DNA from: Bacteroidetes bacterium 47-18
GTDB lineage: Bacteria; Bacteroidota; Bacteroidia; Chitinophagales; Chitinophagaceae
Direction of reading: 5' to 3'
NCBI GenBank assembly: GCA_001897155.1
Contig: MKSF01000037.1
Span: forward strand, 62,001 to 126,000
Length of the DNA: 64,000 nt
In this document: in pieces, positions 48,878-57,568 of the stretch
Numbering within the stretch: the first letter of the stretch is position 1
Layout of the letters: every line of letters begins with the position of its first letter
The notes under the pieces: generated by a model
The model's input: the letters and a program-made list of their open reading frames with translations, nothing else
The model's database searches: none
Told to the model about the DNA's origin: nothing
Made by a program: the position numbers and the translations under genes

Positions 48878-48933
48878 AATATTGACAGGGTTGTTCATCC
48901 GTATATATCACATTTCGACAAGCTCAATGTGAC
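48878..48933. repeat. dispersed repeat, second copy of the 23.65-kb element
   Basis: AATATTGACAGGGTTG (48878-48893) equals the right arm of the 23.65-kb hairpin, and CACATTTCGACAAGCTCAATG at 48909 onward equals its second hairpin. The left arm of the large hairpin is degraded here. It lies in the 314-bp gap 48773-49086, otherwise filled by two terminators. Confidence 0.65.
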
Positions 48934-49026
48934 ATAAAAGAGGGTTTTATTCCGTTATTGGTGTTCTTCATCAACAACCAATATCTAGGCCTGTCCTGAC
49001 CCGCATATCACCGTAATATATACTTA

Positions 49027-49074
49027 AAAAGAGAGGTCAGCACCCGGTTTGCATCAGGCGCTGACCTCTCTTTT
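49027..49074 (-). terminator. terminator of the T9SS Ig-repeat protein
   Basis: AAAAGAGAGGTCAGC (49027-49041) pairs perfectly over 15 bp with 49060-49074 around an 18-nt loop. On the minus strand the stem runs into a T-rich tract 13 nt past the stop of the leftward gene. Confidence 0.8.
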
Positions 49075-49086
49075 ACGATCACTTTT

Positions 49087-52068
49087 CTACTCTTTGACGA
49101 TCTTCTCTGTCACAGCGCCGCGCTCATTGCTCACCTGCAGCAGATAAATACCCGCAGCCAGGTCCTTTACAGGCAATTCAACGGCATTGCCCTTATACGG
49201 CTGCCTGTGGATCACCTGTCCCTGGACATTCATCAGCGTAAGCATTCCTGACGCCGTTGTAAATGGCAGCTCAACAAGCAGCACTTCTTTAACAGGATTC
49301 GGATATACCCGTGCCTGCCAGCCGTTTACTGCAGCAATATCAGAACCGCCCTGGTTGGATATAACGATCTCCAGAGAGTCCACGAGGGCCGGATTATCCA
49401 CGGATTGTGCCTTCGCATACACCTTGCCGTTACTGAATGCGGTCACCAGTCCGCTGCCGGAAATGGTAGCTGTCCCCGTTTCCAGCACGATGCTCCATAT
49501 TACATCCCGGTTCGTGGCATTGGAAGGCGTAATGATTGCTTCCATCTGCAGCGTACCGGAGTTGGTGGTGATAGCTGCGGCGGCATTGTTCTGTGTCTGG
49601 ACTTTTATACCTTCTACCTGCACCACCTGGTTGCTGATATCAATCCTTATGGAATCTGTCAAAGCGTTGTTGGCCACGGAAACAGCCTTAGCATAGACCA
49701 CTCCGTCCGTAACCGCTGTCACCAGGCCGGTCGCAGAAATCACAGCATTCCCGGTAAGCGGCACGATGCTCCAGGTAACATCCCTGTTGGTAGCGTTCAA
49801 CGGCATAACGACAGCTTCTACCTGGAGCGTACCGGCATTCGTGGTGATGACCGGGCTGGCATTATTAGCTGTCTGGACCTGTATCCCTGTCACTTCAATT
49901 ACCTGGTTGCTGATGGTTACCAGCATAGAGTCGCTGAAATTGGGGTCAAAAACAGAAACGGCCTTCGCATATACCGTACCATTGGCAACCGCTGTAAGCA
50001 CACCGCCTGTTGATATGGTAGCAGCGCCTGTGACCGGCACCACGCTCCAGGTCACATCCTGGTTAAGGCTGAGCGGATATACGGAAGCTTCCATCTGCAG
50101 GCTGCCGGCATTGGTGGTAATTGCGGGGCTTACATTATTCTGTGTACGCACCACTACACTATCTGCAGCAACCGCGTAAAGAGACGCCAGGGTAATAATA
50201 AAATCCTTGGTCTGGCCGCTGCCGTTGAAGGCGGAACAGGCATCCGTTGCGCCGTTATTGGACCCTGCCAGCCTGGAACGTACCCGCATCAGGGTTTTAC
50301 CCGGACGTGCGCCGGCAGGAACAGTGAACTGGCCCATCAATAAGGAGTCATAGGTATTGGCAGCGATCTGCGTCCATTCCGTAGCTTCAAAAACACCGTT
50401 CCTGTTATAATCTATCCACAGGGAATAGCTCATCTCCTGCGTATTCTGAAGACCGTAGCTGAAAGTCACAAATGTTTTAAGAGTATAAGTGGAACCAATG
50501 TTGAGGGTGGCCGTATTATTGCCTGCTTCCGGGAATATCTGGTAAGCGTTCGGGTTGCCCAGGGCGGTGGTGGTATTGAACAGGGAGGTACCAAGCACCT
50601 GTACCGTATCTATGACAAACCAGTTAATAGGATTGGTATGGCTCGGCTTACAGTATACCTGCAGCATCAGGGAGTCGGATTTGGCAGCATCTATAACAGA
50701 GACCGCTTTAGCCCACGCAATGCCCTGCGTCTGCACGGGAACCGTTATCAAACCGGCGCTATTAATGTTTGCAGTGGCTGTATTGCCTGAAGGAATGCTC
50801 CAGGTCACATTTTGAGAGGCAAGGGAAGGATACACATGAGATTCCATCTGCAACGTGGTTGCCGCCTGTGTAGCCAGGGTGCTGCTGGTCAGGATAGGGC
50901 TTACGTTGTTCAATGTATTGACCCTTACGCTATCTATCGTATTGGAAAGTGCATATTTCTTTACCGTCACCAGGCCGCCGTTCACGCCCGTACTCTCACA
51001 GAAGGCTACAACCGGGGCGCCGTTGTCCAGTATGAGGGAATTCCAGCTACCGATATCCGTGGAAGCTGCGCCCAGCGATACCCAGGTATTGCCGGACAGC
51101 GTATAGACCATCGTCTTATCGGTAGGACTGTTCTCCCTGAAGGCCACCGTAGGCACACCCGCCGGAGTTACGGCAACGGAGATATGCTCTACGCTGCTGC
51201 CTGAGAACAGCTGGTTGCCTAAAGGCTCCCAGGAAGAGCCGTTAAACGTGTACACTTCTATCTTGCTCTGGTTCGGGTTGCTCAGTCCACGGTAAGCCAG
51301 ATAAAGCCGGTTCCTGCTGTCAATGGCCAGGGACACCGTGAACTGGTTGGAATTGCCGCCGGAAGTGAAGGCGGAATTGCCGACCAGTTGCCAGGCTGTC
51401 GTAGCGGAGGCATTGATATGATTTTTATAAACAGCATAAGCGGTACCGGTCTGAACGGCCACAAACACGGTGTCATCACTGCTGACCACCATACTGTGAT
51501 TGGCGCCGTTGCCGGTGACCACCGGAGATACGCCTACGTCCGTCCAGGAAGCGATACCGTCATACCGCTTGATCCTGATGCCGGCGTTATTGTAAGATAC
51601 TACGGGCAGGTTGGTAGAAGGCACAATCTTGAGGTTCTGGTAATTCACCACGGCCCCGGAAATAGCCACTCCCGCATCGGTCCATGCATTGGAAACAGGG
51701 CTGTACTTCTTTACGGATAAATGACTGCTGTTGCTGCCATCCTGGAAGCTGTAATACAGCTCATTCGCCGCATTGACGGCGAGGCTGTTGTAGGTGGCAA
51801 AGCCGGGCGTTATGCCCTGAGCGCCCACAAAGGACCAGGAAGTGCCGTCAAATTTCTGAACGGAGCCTTTGGCAACGCCACCACCGTAATAGGAAACATA
51901 ATAGTTCCCGCTGTTGTCTTTAACAAGATTGGAGTAAGAGCCGTTGACAGCAGTAAGTGTATTACCGCCTACGAGGTTCCATTGCTGGGCTTCAGATACC
52001 ATACAGGACCCTGCCAGCAGAGCAGACACCAGGAAGACATTTCGGAATCCGGATACTTTATTCATCAT
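49087..52068 (-). CDS. T9SS type A surface protein with propeller-like and Ig-like (Big) repeats
   Basis: A 993-residue secreted protein with a signal peptide ending near MVSEAQ. Residues about 25-375 contain recurring W-x-x-(V/L)-G strands typical of a beta-propeller. One Big-type Ig domain follows (about 380-470), then a GEVED domain (SLWIDYNRNGVFEATEW), then three tandem Big-type domains of about 83 residues (roughly 49355-50165), each with V.TQNN.SP.ITTN and DVTWS. The last 75 residues form a type A sorting domain (VYPNPVKEVL). Probably an adhesin or carbohydrate-binding surface protein; ligand unknown. Confidence 0.9.
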   Translation of the reverse strand: MMNKVSGFRNVFLVSALLAGSCMVSEAQQWNLVGGNTLTAVNGSYSNLVKDNSGNYYVSYYGGGVAKGSVQKFDGTSWSFVGAQGITPGFATYNSLAVNAANELYYSFQDGSNSSHLSVKKYSPVSNAWTDAGVAISGAVVNYQNLKIVPSTNLPVVSYNNAGIRIKRYDGIASWTDVGVSPVVTGNGANHSMVVSSDDTVFVAVQTGTAYAVYKNHINASATTAWQLVGNSAFTSGGNSNQFTVSLAIDSRNRLYLAYRGLSNPNQSKIEVYTFNGSSWEPLGNQLFSGSSVEHISVAVTPAGVPTVAFRENSPTDKTMVYTLSGNTWVSLGAASTDIGSWNSLILDNGAPVVAFCESTGVNGGLVTVKKYALSNTIDSVRVNTLNNVSPILTSSTLATQAATTLQMESHVYPSLASQNVTWSIPSGNTATANINSAGLITVPVQTQGIAWAKAVSVIDAAKSDSLMLQVYCKPSHTNPINWFVIDTVQVLGTSLFNTTTALGNPNAYQIFPEAGNNTATLNIGSTYTLKTFVTFSYGLQNTQEMSYSLWIDYNRNGVFEATEWTQIAANTYDSLLMGQFTVPAGARPGKTLMRVRSRLAGSNNGATDACSAFNGSGQTKDFIITLASLYAVAADSVVVRTQNNVSPAITTNAGSLQMEASVYPLSLNQDVTWSVVPVTGAATISTGGVLTAVANGTVYAKAVSVFDPNFSDSMLVTISNQVIEVTGIQVQTANNASPVITTNAGTLQVEAVVMPLNATNRDVTWSIVPLTGNAVISATGLVTAVTDGVVYAKAVSVANNALTDSIRIDISNQVVQVEGIKVQTQNNAAAAITTNSGTLQMEAIITPSNATNRDVIWSIVLETGTATISGSGLVTAFSNGKVYAKAQSVDNPALVDSLEIVISNQGGSDIAAVNGWQARVYPNPVKEVLLVELPFTTASGMLTLMNVQGQVIHRQPYKGNAVELPVKDLAAGIYLLQVSNERGAVTEKIVKE

Positions 52069-52302
52069 AGAAAACTAAACATTAATTACATAGTCAGATC
52101 TCTACAATTCGGCGGAAGCAGCCTTATAATGACAGGCAGGATAACAGTGTTGTTGTTTTTGCGTGGCAAAGATATCCTACAAAAGAGGCTTTATTGTCAC
52201 GGATGCGTAAAAGTATTGTCATATTTAGCTTACGTGCTGTGTTCTGTACCCGGTAGCGGGAATCAGGTTACCCGTGTAATTCTCTATGGGAAGAATAATC
52301 AC

Positions 52303-52310
52303 TACCTTTG
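52303..52310 (+). promoter_or_regulatory. -7 box for the truncated haemoglobin gene
   Basis: TACCTTTG fits TAnnTTTG and ends 24 nt before the GTG start at 52335. The expected -33 TTG is not evident. Confidence 0.5.
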
Positions 52311-52334
52311 TAAAGGACCCTAAAAATATATATT

Positions 52335-52721
52335 GTGAGCAAAGACATAAGTACCTTAGAGGATATACGGCTGCTTGTAGATACCTTTTACGAAGCTGTC
52401 AGGAAGGATACACTGATAGGCGGTATCTTTGCCGGAGCCATTTCAGACTGGCCTCATCATCTTTCTAAAATGTATAATTTCTGGCAGACCGTATTGCTGG
52501 ACGCCAATACCTACCAGGGCAGCCCTTTTCTTCCCCACGCGCAGCTCCCGGTGCAGCAGGAGCATTTTGACCGCTGGCTGCAGCTATGGGACCAGACCCT
52601 GGACAGCCATTTCAGCGGTCCCAAAACGGAAGAGGCCAAATGGAGAGCTCAAAAGATGTCCGTAATGTTCCTTTCCAAAATCAATTACTTCAGGGAAAAA
52701 GGCGGCAGACCACTTATGTAA
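52335..52721 (+). CDS. group III truncated haemoglobin
   Basis: A 128-residue globin starting at GTG. The fold begins at LVDTFYEAVRKDTLIGGIF. The proximal haem His is expected in QEHFDRWLQLW and the WQTVLL helix precedes it, matching group III (trHbP) globins. Such proteins bind oxygen, nitric oxide or peroxide in the cytoplasm. It is transcribed alone. The gap of 323 bp downstream (52722-53044) holds repeats, not genes. Confidence 0.88.
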   Translation: MSKDISTLEDIRLLVDTFYEAVRKDTLIGGIFAGAISDWPHHLSKMYNFWQTVLLDANTYQGSPFLPHAQLPVQQEHFDRWLQLWDQTLDSHFSGPKTEEAKWRAQKMSVMFLSKINYFREKGGRPLM

Positions 52722-52756
52722 GCCAGGTATGCCCTATATCGCAGCCCCGCAATGCC

Positions 52757-52800
52757 TTTTTTATTGCCGGGCGCAATAAAAAAAGCCATCTCTTTTCTGT
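52757..52800. repeat. direct repeat, left copy (terminator lacking its stem)
   Basis: TTTTATTGCCGGGCGCAATA followed by A-run and AGCCATCTC, then TTTTCTGTATA. The same order occurs at 52975-53030, where a 12-nt piece completes a hairpin that is missing here. The two copies flank dispersed repeat copy B. Confidence 0.7.
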
Positions 52801-52819
52801 ATATATAGGCAACAAAGCC

Positions 52820-52926
52820 ATTATAAGCTACAAATTATTAAAAGAGATTCCTCACATCCGTTCGGAATGACCAGTACCCTCAGTTCCTTTATAGCGAAAG
52901 CGGTATCTGAGTCCCAGAAAGGACAC
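52820..52926. repeat. dispersed non-coding repeat, copy B
   Basis: Aligns with 8782-8943: shared ends ATTATAAGCTA and GGACAC and a shared core CCTCACATCCGTTCGGAATG. Copy B is 107 bp and lacks the internal duplication of copy A. It lies between the two direct repeats. Confidence 0.75.
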
Positions 52927-52972
52927 TGCTCGGCAAAGCGTAGCCGTAATAAAGATTGTTGCTAGCACTTCC

Positions 52973-53030
52973 TGTTTTATTGCCGGGCGCAATAAAAAAA
53001 AGCCATCTCCTGCGAGATGGCTTTTCTGTT
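52973..53030 (-). terminator. direct repeat, right copy, with intact terminator of the S1 protease gene
   Basis: AAAAGCCATCTC (52998-53009) pairs perfectly over 12 bp with 53014-53025 around CTGC. The A-run on the left is a T-run for the leftward protease transcript, whose stop is at 53045. The segment from 52975 repeats 52757-52800. Confidence 0.75.
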
Positions 53031-53044
53031 ATAACGTGTATCGC

Positions 53045-54838
53045 TTATTTGGCGATAGTTACTTTTTTGGTAGATACTGCCGTACCATTGGAGCATTTGA
53101 TCATATATACCCCGCTGCTTAAGTTGGTCAGGTCTAAAGCATAATCACCTTTAGTGATATTGTTTACTTTCAGCTCACCTACTTTAGCGCCCATTACATT
53201 GAATACTTCCAGTTTCACGTTTTGTGAATTTTCCAGGTCGAACTTAACATTCAACAGTCCTGTATTGGAAGGGTTAGGATAGAAGTTCACACCTTTTTCC
53301 AGTCCTTCGTCCAGACTAACGATAGAAAGGCCTTCACATTGCGTATTGGTAGCATTTGCCGTTGTTGCGCCGGTATTGAACGGATCCAGCCATGCTTTCA
53401 GGTTCCTGGTCGGGATACCCAGATCGTAATTATAGCCGGAAGCAAATTTATAGTAGTTAAGAGAATTATAAGTGTTGTTCGGACAGTCAGTTACCGCACC
53501 GCTTGCCGTAGAGGCAATACCCACGATCCTGTTGTCTGTATTGAATAAGCCGGAACCGGATGTACCACCGTAAACAGCACCTTTGGAACCATCACGAGGG
53601 AAGTTGATAGTGATATGTTTTGTGCTTTTCAGGATAGTATTGTGCCAGGAAACTTTTTTGATATCTCCGGACGGGTGGTGGAAGCCTACGTATTGCTTAC
53701 CTGTATTGACAGGGTAAACCAGCTGATCATTGATATCCCATCCTGCCAGCATAGCGTTGTAGGAACTAGGCACCCTGATCCTGAGCTCCAGCAGCAGGAA
53801 GTCACCGGGCATTCCGGAAGCAGACAGGCGTCCGTCATATTCAGAGCGAGCCACGAAGTTGGCTGCAGAGATAACGTCTACCTGAGCCCTGTTCTTGGCG
53901 TCACAGGCCAGCTTTTCAAAGTTGAACCTGAATAATACCTGCGAAAATGCGGAGTTGGTAGTATCTCCCAGCCTTGTCAGGTTATTGGACTGGCAGTGAG
54001 AGGCGGTCAGCACATAGTTATTACAGTTTTCCTTGGTATTGCCCAATGAGTTGATCATTGAAGCAGAACACATGCTTACCAGCTGACCTCTTTTATCCAG
54101 GTAAAGTGTCTGGATAGAAGCTTTTTTAGCTACATCTGCGTCTGAAGCACTATAACATGCTGCGTCTATCATACACTCAGCGCCCCTGCCCTGCAGACCG
54201 AACGGATCGGCACCGATGAATACACCCTCAGAAGGGTTTCTGTATTGCTCCAGGTAGGAAATACCTTCAAAGTGGATAGCAGCATTATCAATGCTCAGGC
54301 TGATATCGTTCAGGTTTACAAATGGCTCTATATTCAACTCGATGTTCACATAGTTGCCCTGAACCGGCTGGATAGCAAATAATTTATCTTCAGGAGAAAC
54401 ATTCTCTGTAGTGTAAGCGCCCAGTATCTGGGATGCATTGGCATTATACACATACATATTTACACCCTTCGGCAGATCGAAATTGTCCAGGTACAGACCG
54501 ATGGCAGGCGCGCCTTCAATGTGGATCTGCGCTTTCCAGATGATCTGACCGTTATCTAAATAATGAAAAACTCCGGACTCTGGGAATTTAACATCAGTAC
54601 CAATTACCTTAGCCACGTATTGCTTCTGCTCCTGCTGGCCCTGTTGTCTTATCTCATTAATCGCTTCTTCGGAATTCAACGGGTTAGAATACGCTCTTGT
54701 CTCTGGCTGAATCACACTTGCGGCAAGGTTTTTCGACACAGACAGCGGTAATCCTCCCGTAGCAATCTGCGCACTGGCGGAAGTGGTCAGATTTACTAAA
54801 GAAGCCATCATTGCCACGCTTAATAAAAGTCTTTTCAT
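53045..54838 (-). CDS. secreted trypsin-like serine protease (lysyl-endopeptidase-like), T9SS type A
   Basis: A 597-residue preproenzyme. The signal peptide ends near ASAQ (23-24), a propeptide region of about 200 residues follows, then an S1 protease domain with a plausible triad His281 (TASHC), Asp346 (PGDFLLLEL) and Ser427 (GTSGSG). Several Cys pairs suggest disulphides. The last 80 residues are a type A sorting domain (NFYPNPSNTG). It should be exported by T9SS and cleave extracellular proteins. The motif pattern resembles Lys-specific Achromobacter-type endopeptidases, but specificity is not proven. Confidence 0.9.
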   Translation of the reverse strand: MKRLLLSVAMMASLVNLTTSASAQIATGGLPLSVSKNLAASVIQPETRAYSNPLNSEEAINEIRQQGQQEQKQYVAKVIGTDVKFPESGVFHYLDNGQIIWKAQIHIEGAPAIGLYLDNFDLPKGVNMYVYNANASQILGAYTTENVSPEDKLFAIQPVQGNYVNIELNIEPFVNLNDISLSIDNAAIHFEGISYLEQYRNPSEGVFIGADPFGLQGRGAECMIDAACYSASDADVAKKASIQTLYLDKRGQLVSMCSASMINSLGNTKENCNNYVLTASHCQSNNLTRLGDTTNSAFSQVLFRFNFEKLACDAKNRAQVDVISAANFVARSEYDGRLSASGMPGDFLLLELRIRVPSSYNAMLAGWDINDQLVYPVNTGKQYVGFHHPSGDIKKVSWHNTILKSTKHITINFPRDGSKGAVYGGTSGSGLFNTDNRIVGIASTASGAVTDCPNNTYNSLNYYKFASGYNYDLGIPTRNLKAWLDPFNTGATTANATNTQCEGLSIVSLDEGLEKGVNFYPNPSNTGLLNVKFDLENSQNVKLEVFNVMGAKVGELKVNNITKGDYALDLTNLSSGVYMIKCSNGTAVSTKKVTIAK

Positions 54839-54923
54839 TTTAATTAATTTAATTATAATGTTATTGATGTTTTGTTGATGAAAATTTAATGCTCAGGTAA
54901 GGGTAATGTAAAATATCAATTTG

Positions 54924-55688
54924 CTAATTTATGGATATTTTCTTTTCTAAAAAATTATTTTTTTCCAGAAGGAAATTTTGTAGAAGCGCTTTATAGTCGC
55001 TGCTGTAAGCATTATCGCTGCCCCGGAGGTAAAAATGATCTGCAAAATCCAACACCTGTATCTTATCGCTCAGGATATAAACGACCCTGTTGTAGTCTTT
55101 ATTATGCGAGGGGTAGATTTTTATCTTTTTGCAGACCTCCAGGCCGGATCTTTCCAGCTCAGACGCTACCCTGCCCTCTTCCGATGCCGGGTACAGCAGA
55201 CCCGCCAAGCCACCGGGTAAAAGCATCCTGCTAATCGCCTGCAGCAATTCGGCATGGGACAGGGATGCAGTATGCCTGGCCAGTTGCCGTTTCGCTTCAG
55301 CGGCCGGAAGATGACCGGTAAAGAACGGGGGATTACAGATGATAAGGTCATACCGCGGCCTGCTGTCCTGCCCATATTCCTGTATGCTGCCGTGATGACA
55401 ACGGATACGGCCGCCCCAGGGACTTTGCTCAATATTATAACATGCCTGCCTGTAAGCATCCCTGTCAATTTCCACCGCATCAATATGGAGCGACGGAAAT
55501 TCCTGCGCCAGCATCAGGGACAGCAGGCCGGTACCGGTACCGATGTCCAGCGCCCGGGCAGCGGCAGGCAGCCCTTTCATGATACGGATCAGCAGCCCGC
55601 CGAAGACGCAGGCATCCGTAGATACCTTCATCCCGCATTGATCCTGCTCTACCCGGAACTGCCGGAACTGAAACCAACTATTAGGCAT
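54924..55688 (-). CDS. trmN6: tRNA1(Val) (adenine-37-N6)-methyltransferase-like protein
   Basis: A 254-residue class I methyltransferase with motif I ALDIGTGTGLLSL near 44-56 and the N6-adenine motif NPPFF near 118-122. The N-terminal FRFRQFRVEQDQCGMKVSTD-like lead matches YfiC/TrmN6. It should methylate A37 of tRNA1(Val). It follows tsaD with a 2-bp gap, in an operon of RNA-modifying enzymes. Confidence 0.87.
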   Translation of the reverse strand: MPNSWFQFRQFRVEQDQCGMKVSTDACVFGGLLIRIMKGLPAAARALDIGTGTGLLSLMLAQEFPSLHIDAVEIDRDAYRQACYNIEQSPWGGRIRCHHGSIQEYGQDSRPRYDLIICNPPFFTGHLPAAEAKRQLARHTASLSHAELLQAISRMLLPGGLAGLLYPASEEGRVASELERSGLEVCKKIKIYPSHNKDYNRVVYILSDKIQVLDFADHFYLRGSDNAYSSDYKALLQNFLLEKNNFLEKKISIN

Positions 55689-55690
55689 AT

Positions 55691-56701
55691 TTATACATTT
55701 GTACGGGCTGAAGGGATCACCGACAGATCGCTGAACTCGCGGTTCTGATACATATAATGGGCGGTCATGGCGATCATGGCCGCATTATCGGTACAATATT
55801 CAAATCTGGGAATATACACTTTTACATTCATCTCCTCCGCCAGCTTCGAAATGCCGGCACGGAGCCCGCTGTTGGCGCTTACACCGCCCGCAATACCGAT
55901 ATGCCTGATATCATAGGCCTTAATGGCCTTTTTCATCTTCAGCAGCAGCGTGGTGACAATAGTATGCTGCACCGATGCGCAAATATCATCCAGTTGGGCG
56001 GTAATAAAATCAGGCTGCAGCCTGACCGCTTTCTGCAGGTGATACAATACGGCTGTTTTCAGCCCGCTGAAGCTGTAATCATAGCCGCCGAGGTTCCCTA
56101 CCGGGTATTCAAACGCCAGCGGGTTGCCCGACTGCGCCAGCTTATCCAGGTGCGGGCCGCCGGGATATGGCAGCCCTATCATCTTCGCGATCTTATCAAA
56201 GGCTTCACCTGCAGCATCATCTTTCGTCGACCCGATGATCTCATGCCGCAGGTGATCATGGCAGATGACCAGTTGGGTATGCCCCCCGGAAACGGTAAGG
56301 CATAAGAAAGGAAATTCCGGCCGCGGCGCTTCTATAAAATGCGCCATCACGTGAGCCTTGATATGCTGCACCGCGATGAGCGGGATATCCAGCGCCTGTG
56401 CCAGGCCCTTGGCGAATCCTGCGCCTACCAGCAAGGCGCCTATCAGGCCGGGAGACCGGGTAAATGCAACAGCCGACAAGTCCTGCTTCCTCAGGCCCGA
56501 TTCCTTCAGGGCCAGGTCGGTAATAGGCACTATATTTTGCATATGGGCGCGTGAGGCCAGCTCGGGAACTACGCCCCCGTACTGCTCATGCACCTTCTGG
56601 GTGGCCACGATATTGCTTTTCACTACCCCGTTGATGATCACCGATGCTGCGGTCTCATCACAGGAAGACTCTATGGCCAGTATGTTTATATCAGAATTCA
56701 T
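55691..56701 (-). CDS. tsaD: tRNA threonylcarbamoyladenosine transferase subunit TsaD
   Basis: A 336-residue ASKHA-fold protein. The N-terminal ESSCDETAAS and the metal site with His113 and His117 (HIKAH) are intact, as are SGGHTQL and GGVSANSGLR. It transfers threonylcarbamoyl to A37 of tRNAs reading ANN codons, with TsaB and TsaE. Essential in most bacteria. It follows trmH by 16 bp and precedes trmN6 by 2 bp. Confidence 0.97.
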   Translation of the reverse strand: MNSDINILAIESSCDETAASVIINGVVKSNIVATQKVHEQYGGVVPELASRAHMQNIVPITDLALKESGLRKQDLSAVAFTRSPGLIGALLVGAGFAKGLAQALDIPLIAVQHIKAHVMAHFIEAPRPEFPFLCLTVSGGHTQLVICHDHLRHEIIGSTKDDAAGEAFDKIAKMIGLPYPGGPHLDKLAQSGNPLAFEYPVGNLGGYDYSFSGLKTAVLYHLQKAVRLQPDFITAQLDDICASVQHTIVTTLLLKMKKAIKAYDIRHIGIAGGVSANSGLRAGISKLAEEMNVKVYIPRFEYCTDNAAMIAMTAHYMYQNREFSDLSVIPSARTNV

Positions 56702-56717
56702 ATATGTTCCTTCTCAC

Positions 56718-57458
56718 TTATTTCAATACCAGGTAACTGCAGACAATACCCGTGGCCACGGCCACATTCAGGGATTCCGCATCCCCTACCCTGGGAATGA
56801 ACAGCAGCTCCGACGATATGGCTTCAAAACCGGGATTTACGCCTCTGGACTCATTGCCCATAAGGATAATGCCGCTTTCAATCCCAACCGAAGACCTGAT
56901 ATCGCTGCCTTTCAGGTGGGTGGTATATACCGGCCGGCCCGATCGTTGCAGCGCCTGAAAAAGATCTGCATACGCGGTGACGCATACTCTCAGCAGGCTG
57001 CCCATGCTGGCCTGCACAACTTTAGGATTAAATGTCTCCACACAATCTTCGCTGACCAGTATATCCCGAATCCCGAACCAGTCTGCGGTCCGGAGAATGG
57101 TGCCCATATTCCCGGGATCTCTTATACCGTCCAGCGCGAGGTACCATTGTCCTGGCGTAAACGCGGGAGCTTCCGGCCCAGGCATTCCCGCCACTACTAC
57201 CACCTGCGTGGGCGTGGTCAGGGTGCTGATCTTTGCTATCTCATGCGGCAGCGCTTCCACGCACCGGTCCCGGAAAGGAGCAACAGCCCCCTCATGGACA
57301 GACAGCCATTCTGCCGTGGCTATAATATGTATTATAAACCGGGCATCCGCTATCCACTCCAATGCGCTTTTATCGCCTTCCACCAGGTAACGGCGCTCCT
57401 GCTTCCTGTTCCTGGCTATGGACAGACTTTGGAAATATTTAAGTTGTGCTTTTGTCAT
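56718..57458 (-). CDS. TrmH/SpoU family RNA 2'-O-methyltransferase
   Basis: A 246-residue SPOUT methyltransferase. An N-terminal L30e-like substrate-binding domain is followed by the trefoil-knot core with motif 1 RDPGNMGTILRTADWFG, motif 2 IILMGNESRGV and motif 3 SLNVAVATGIVCSYL. It methylates a ribose in rRNA or tRNA; the target is not known. It is the first gene of the leftward RNA-modification operon and diverges from tamL. Confidence 0.93.
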   Translation of the reverse strand: MTKAQLKYFQSLSIARNRKQERRYLVEGDKSALEWIADARFIIHIIATAEWLSVHEGAVAPFRDRCVEALPHEIAKISTLTTPTQVVVVAGMPGPEAPAFTPGQWYLALDGIRDPGNMGTILRTADWFGIRDILVSEDCVETFNPKVVQASMGSLLRVCVTAYADLFQALQRSGRPVYTTHLKGSDIRSSVGIESGIILMGNESRGVNPGFEAISSELLFIPRVGDAESLNVAVATGIVCSYLVLK

Positions 57459-57568
57459 TTATAAGCAATAAATTCTACAATTTTGTACAGCAAACAGCAT
57501 TTTGCAAATTTCGGAATAAACTTTCAATTCCCGTATTTCCCAACAGATTAAAACTGACAGCCCGACAG

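Noticed and set aside
57446-57568. Upstream extension of the tamL frame
   Set aside because: The first 41 codons overlap the trmH start and do not form a signal; the ATG at 57569 leads directly into a lipobox.
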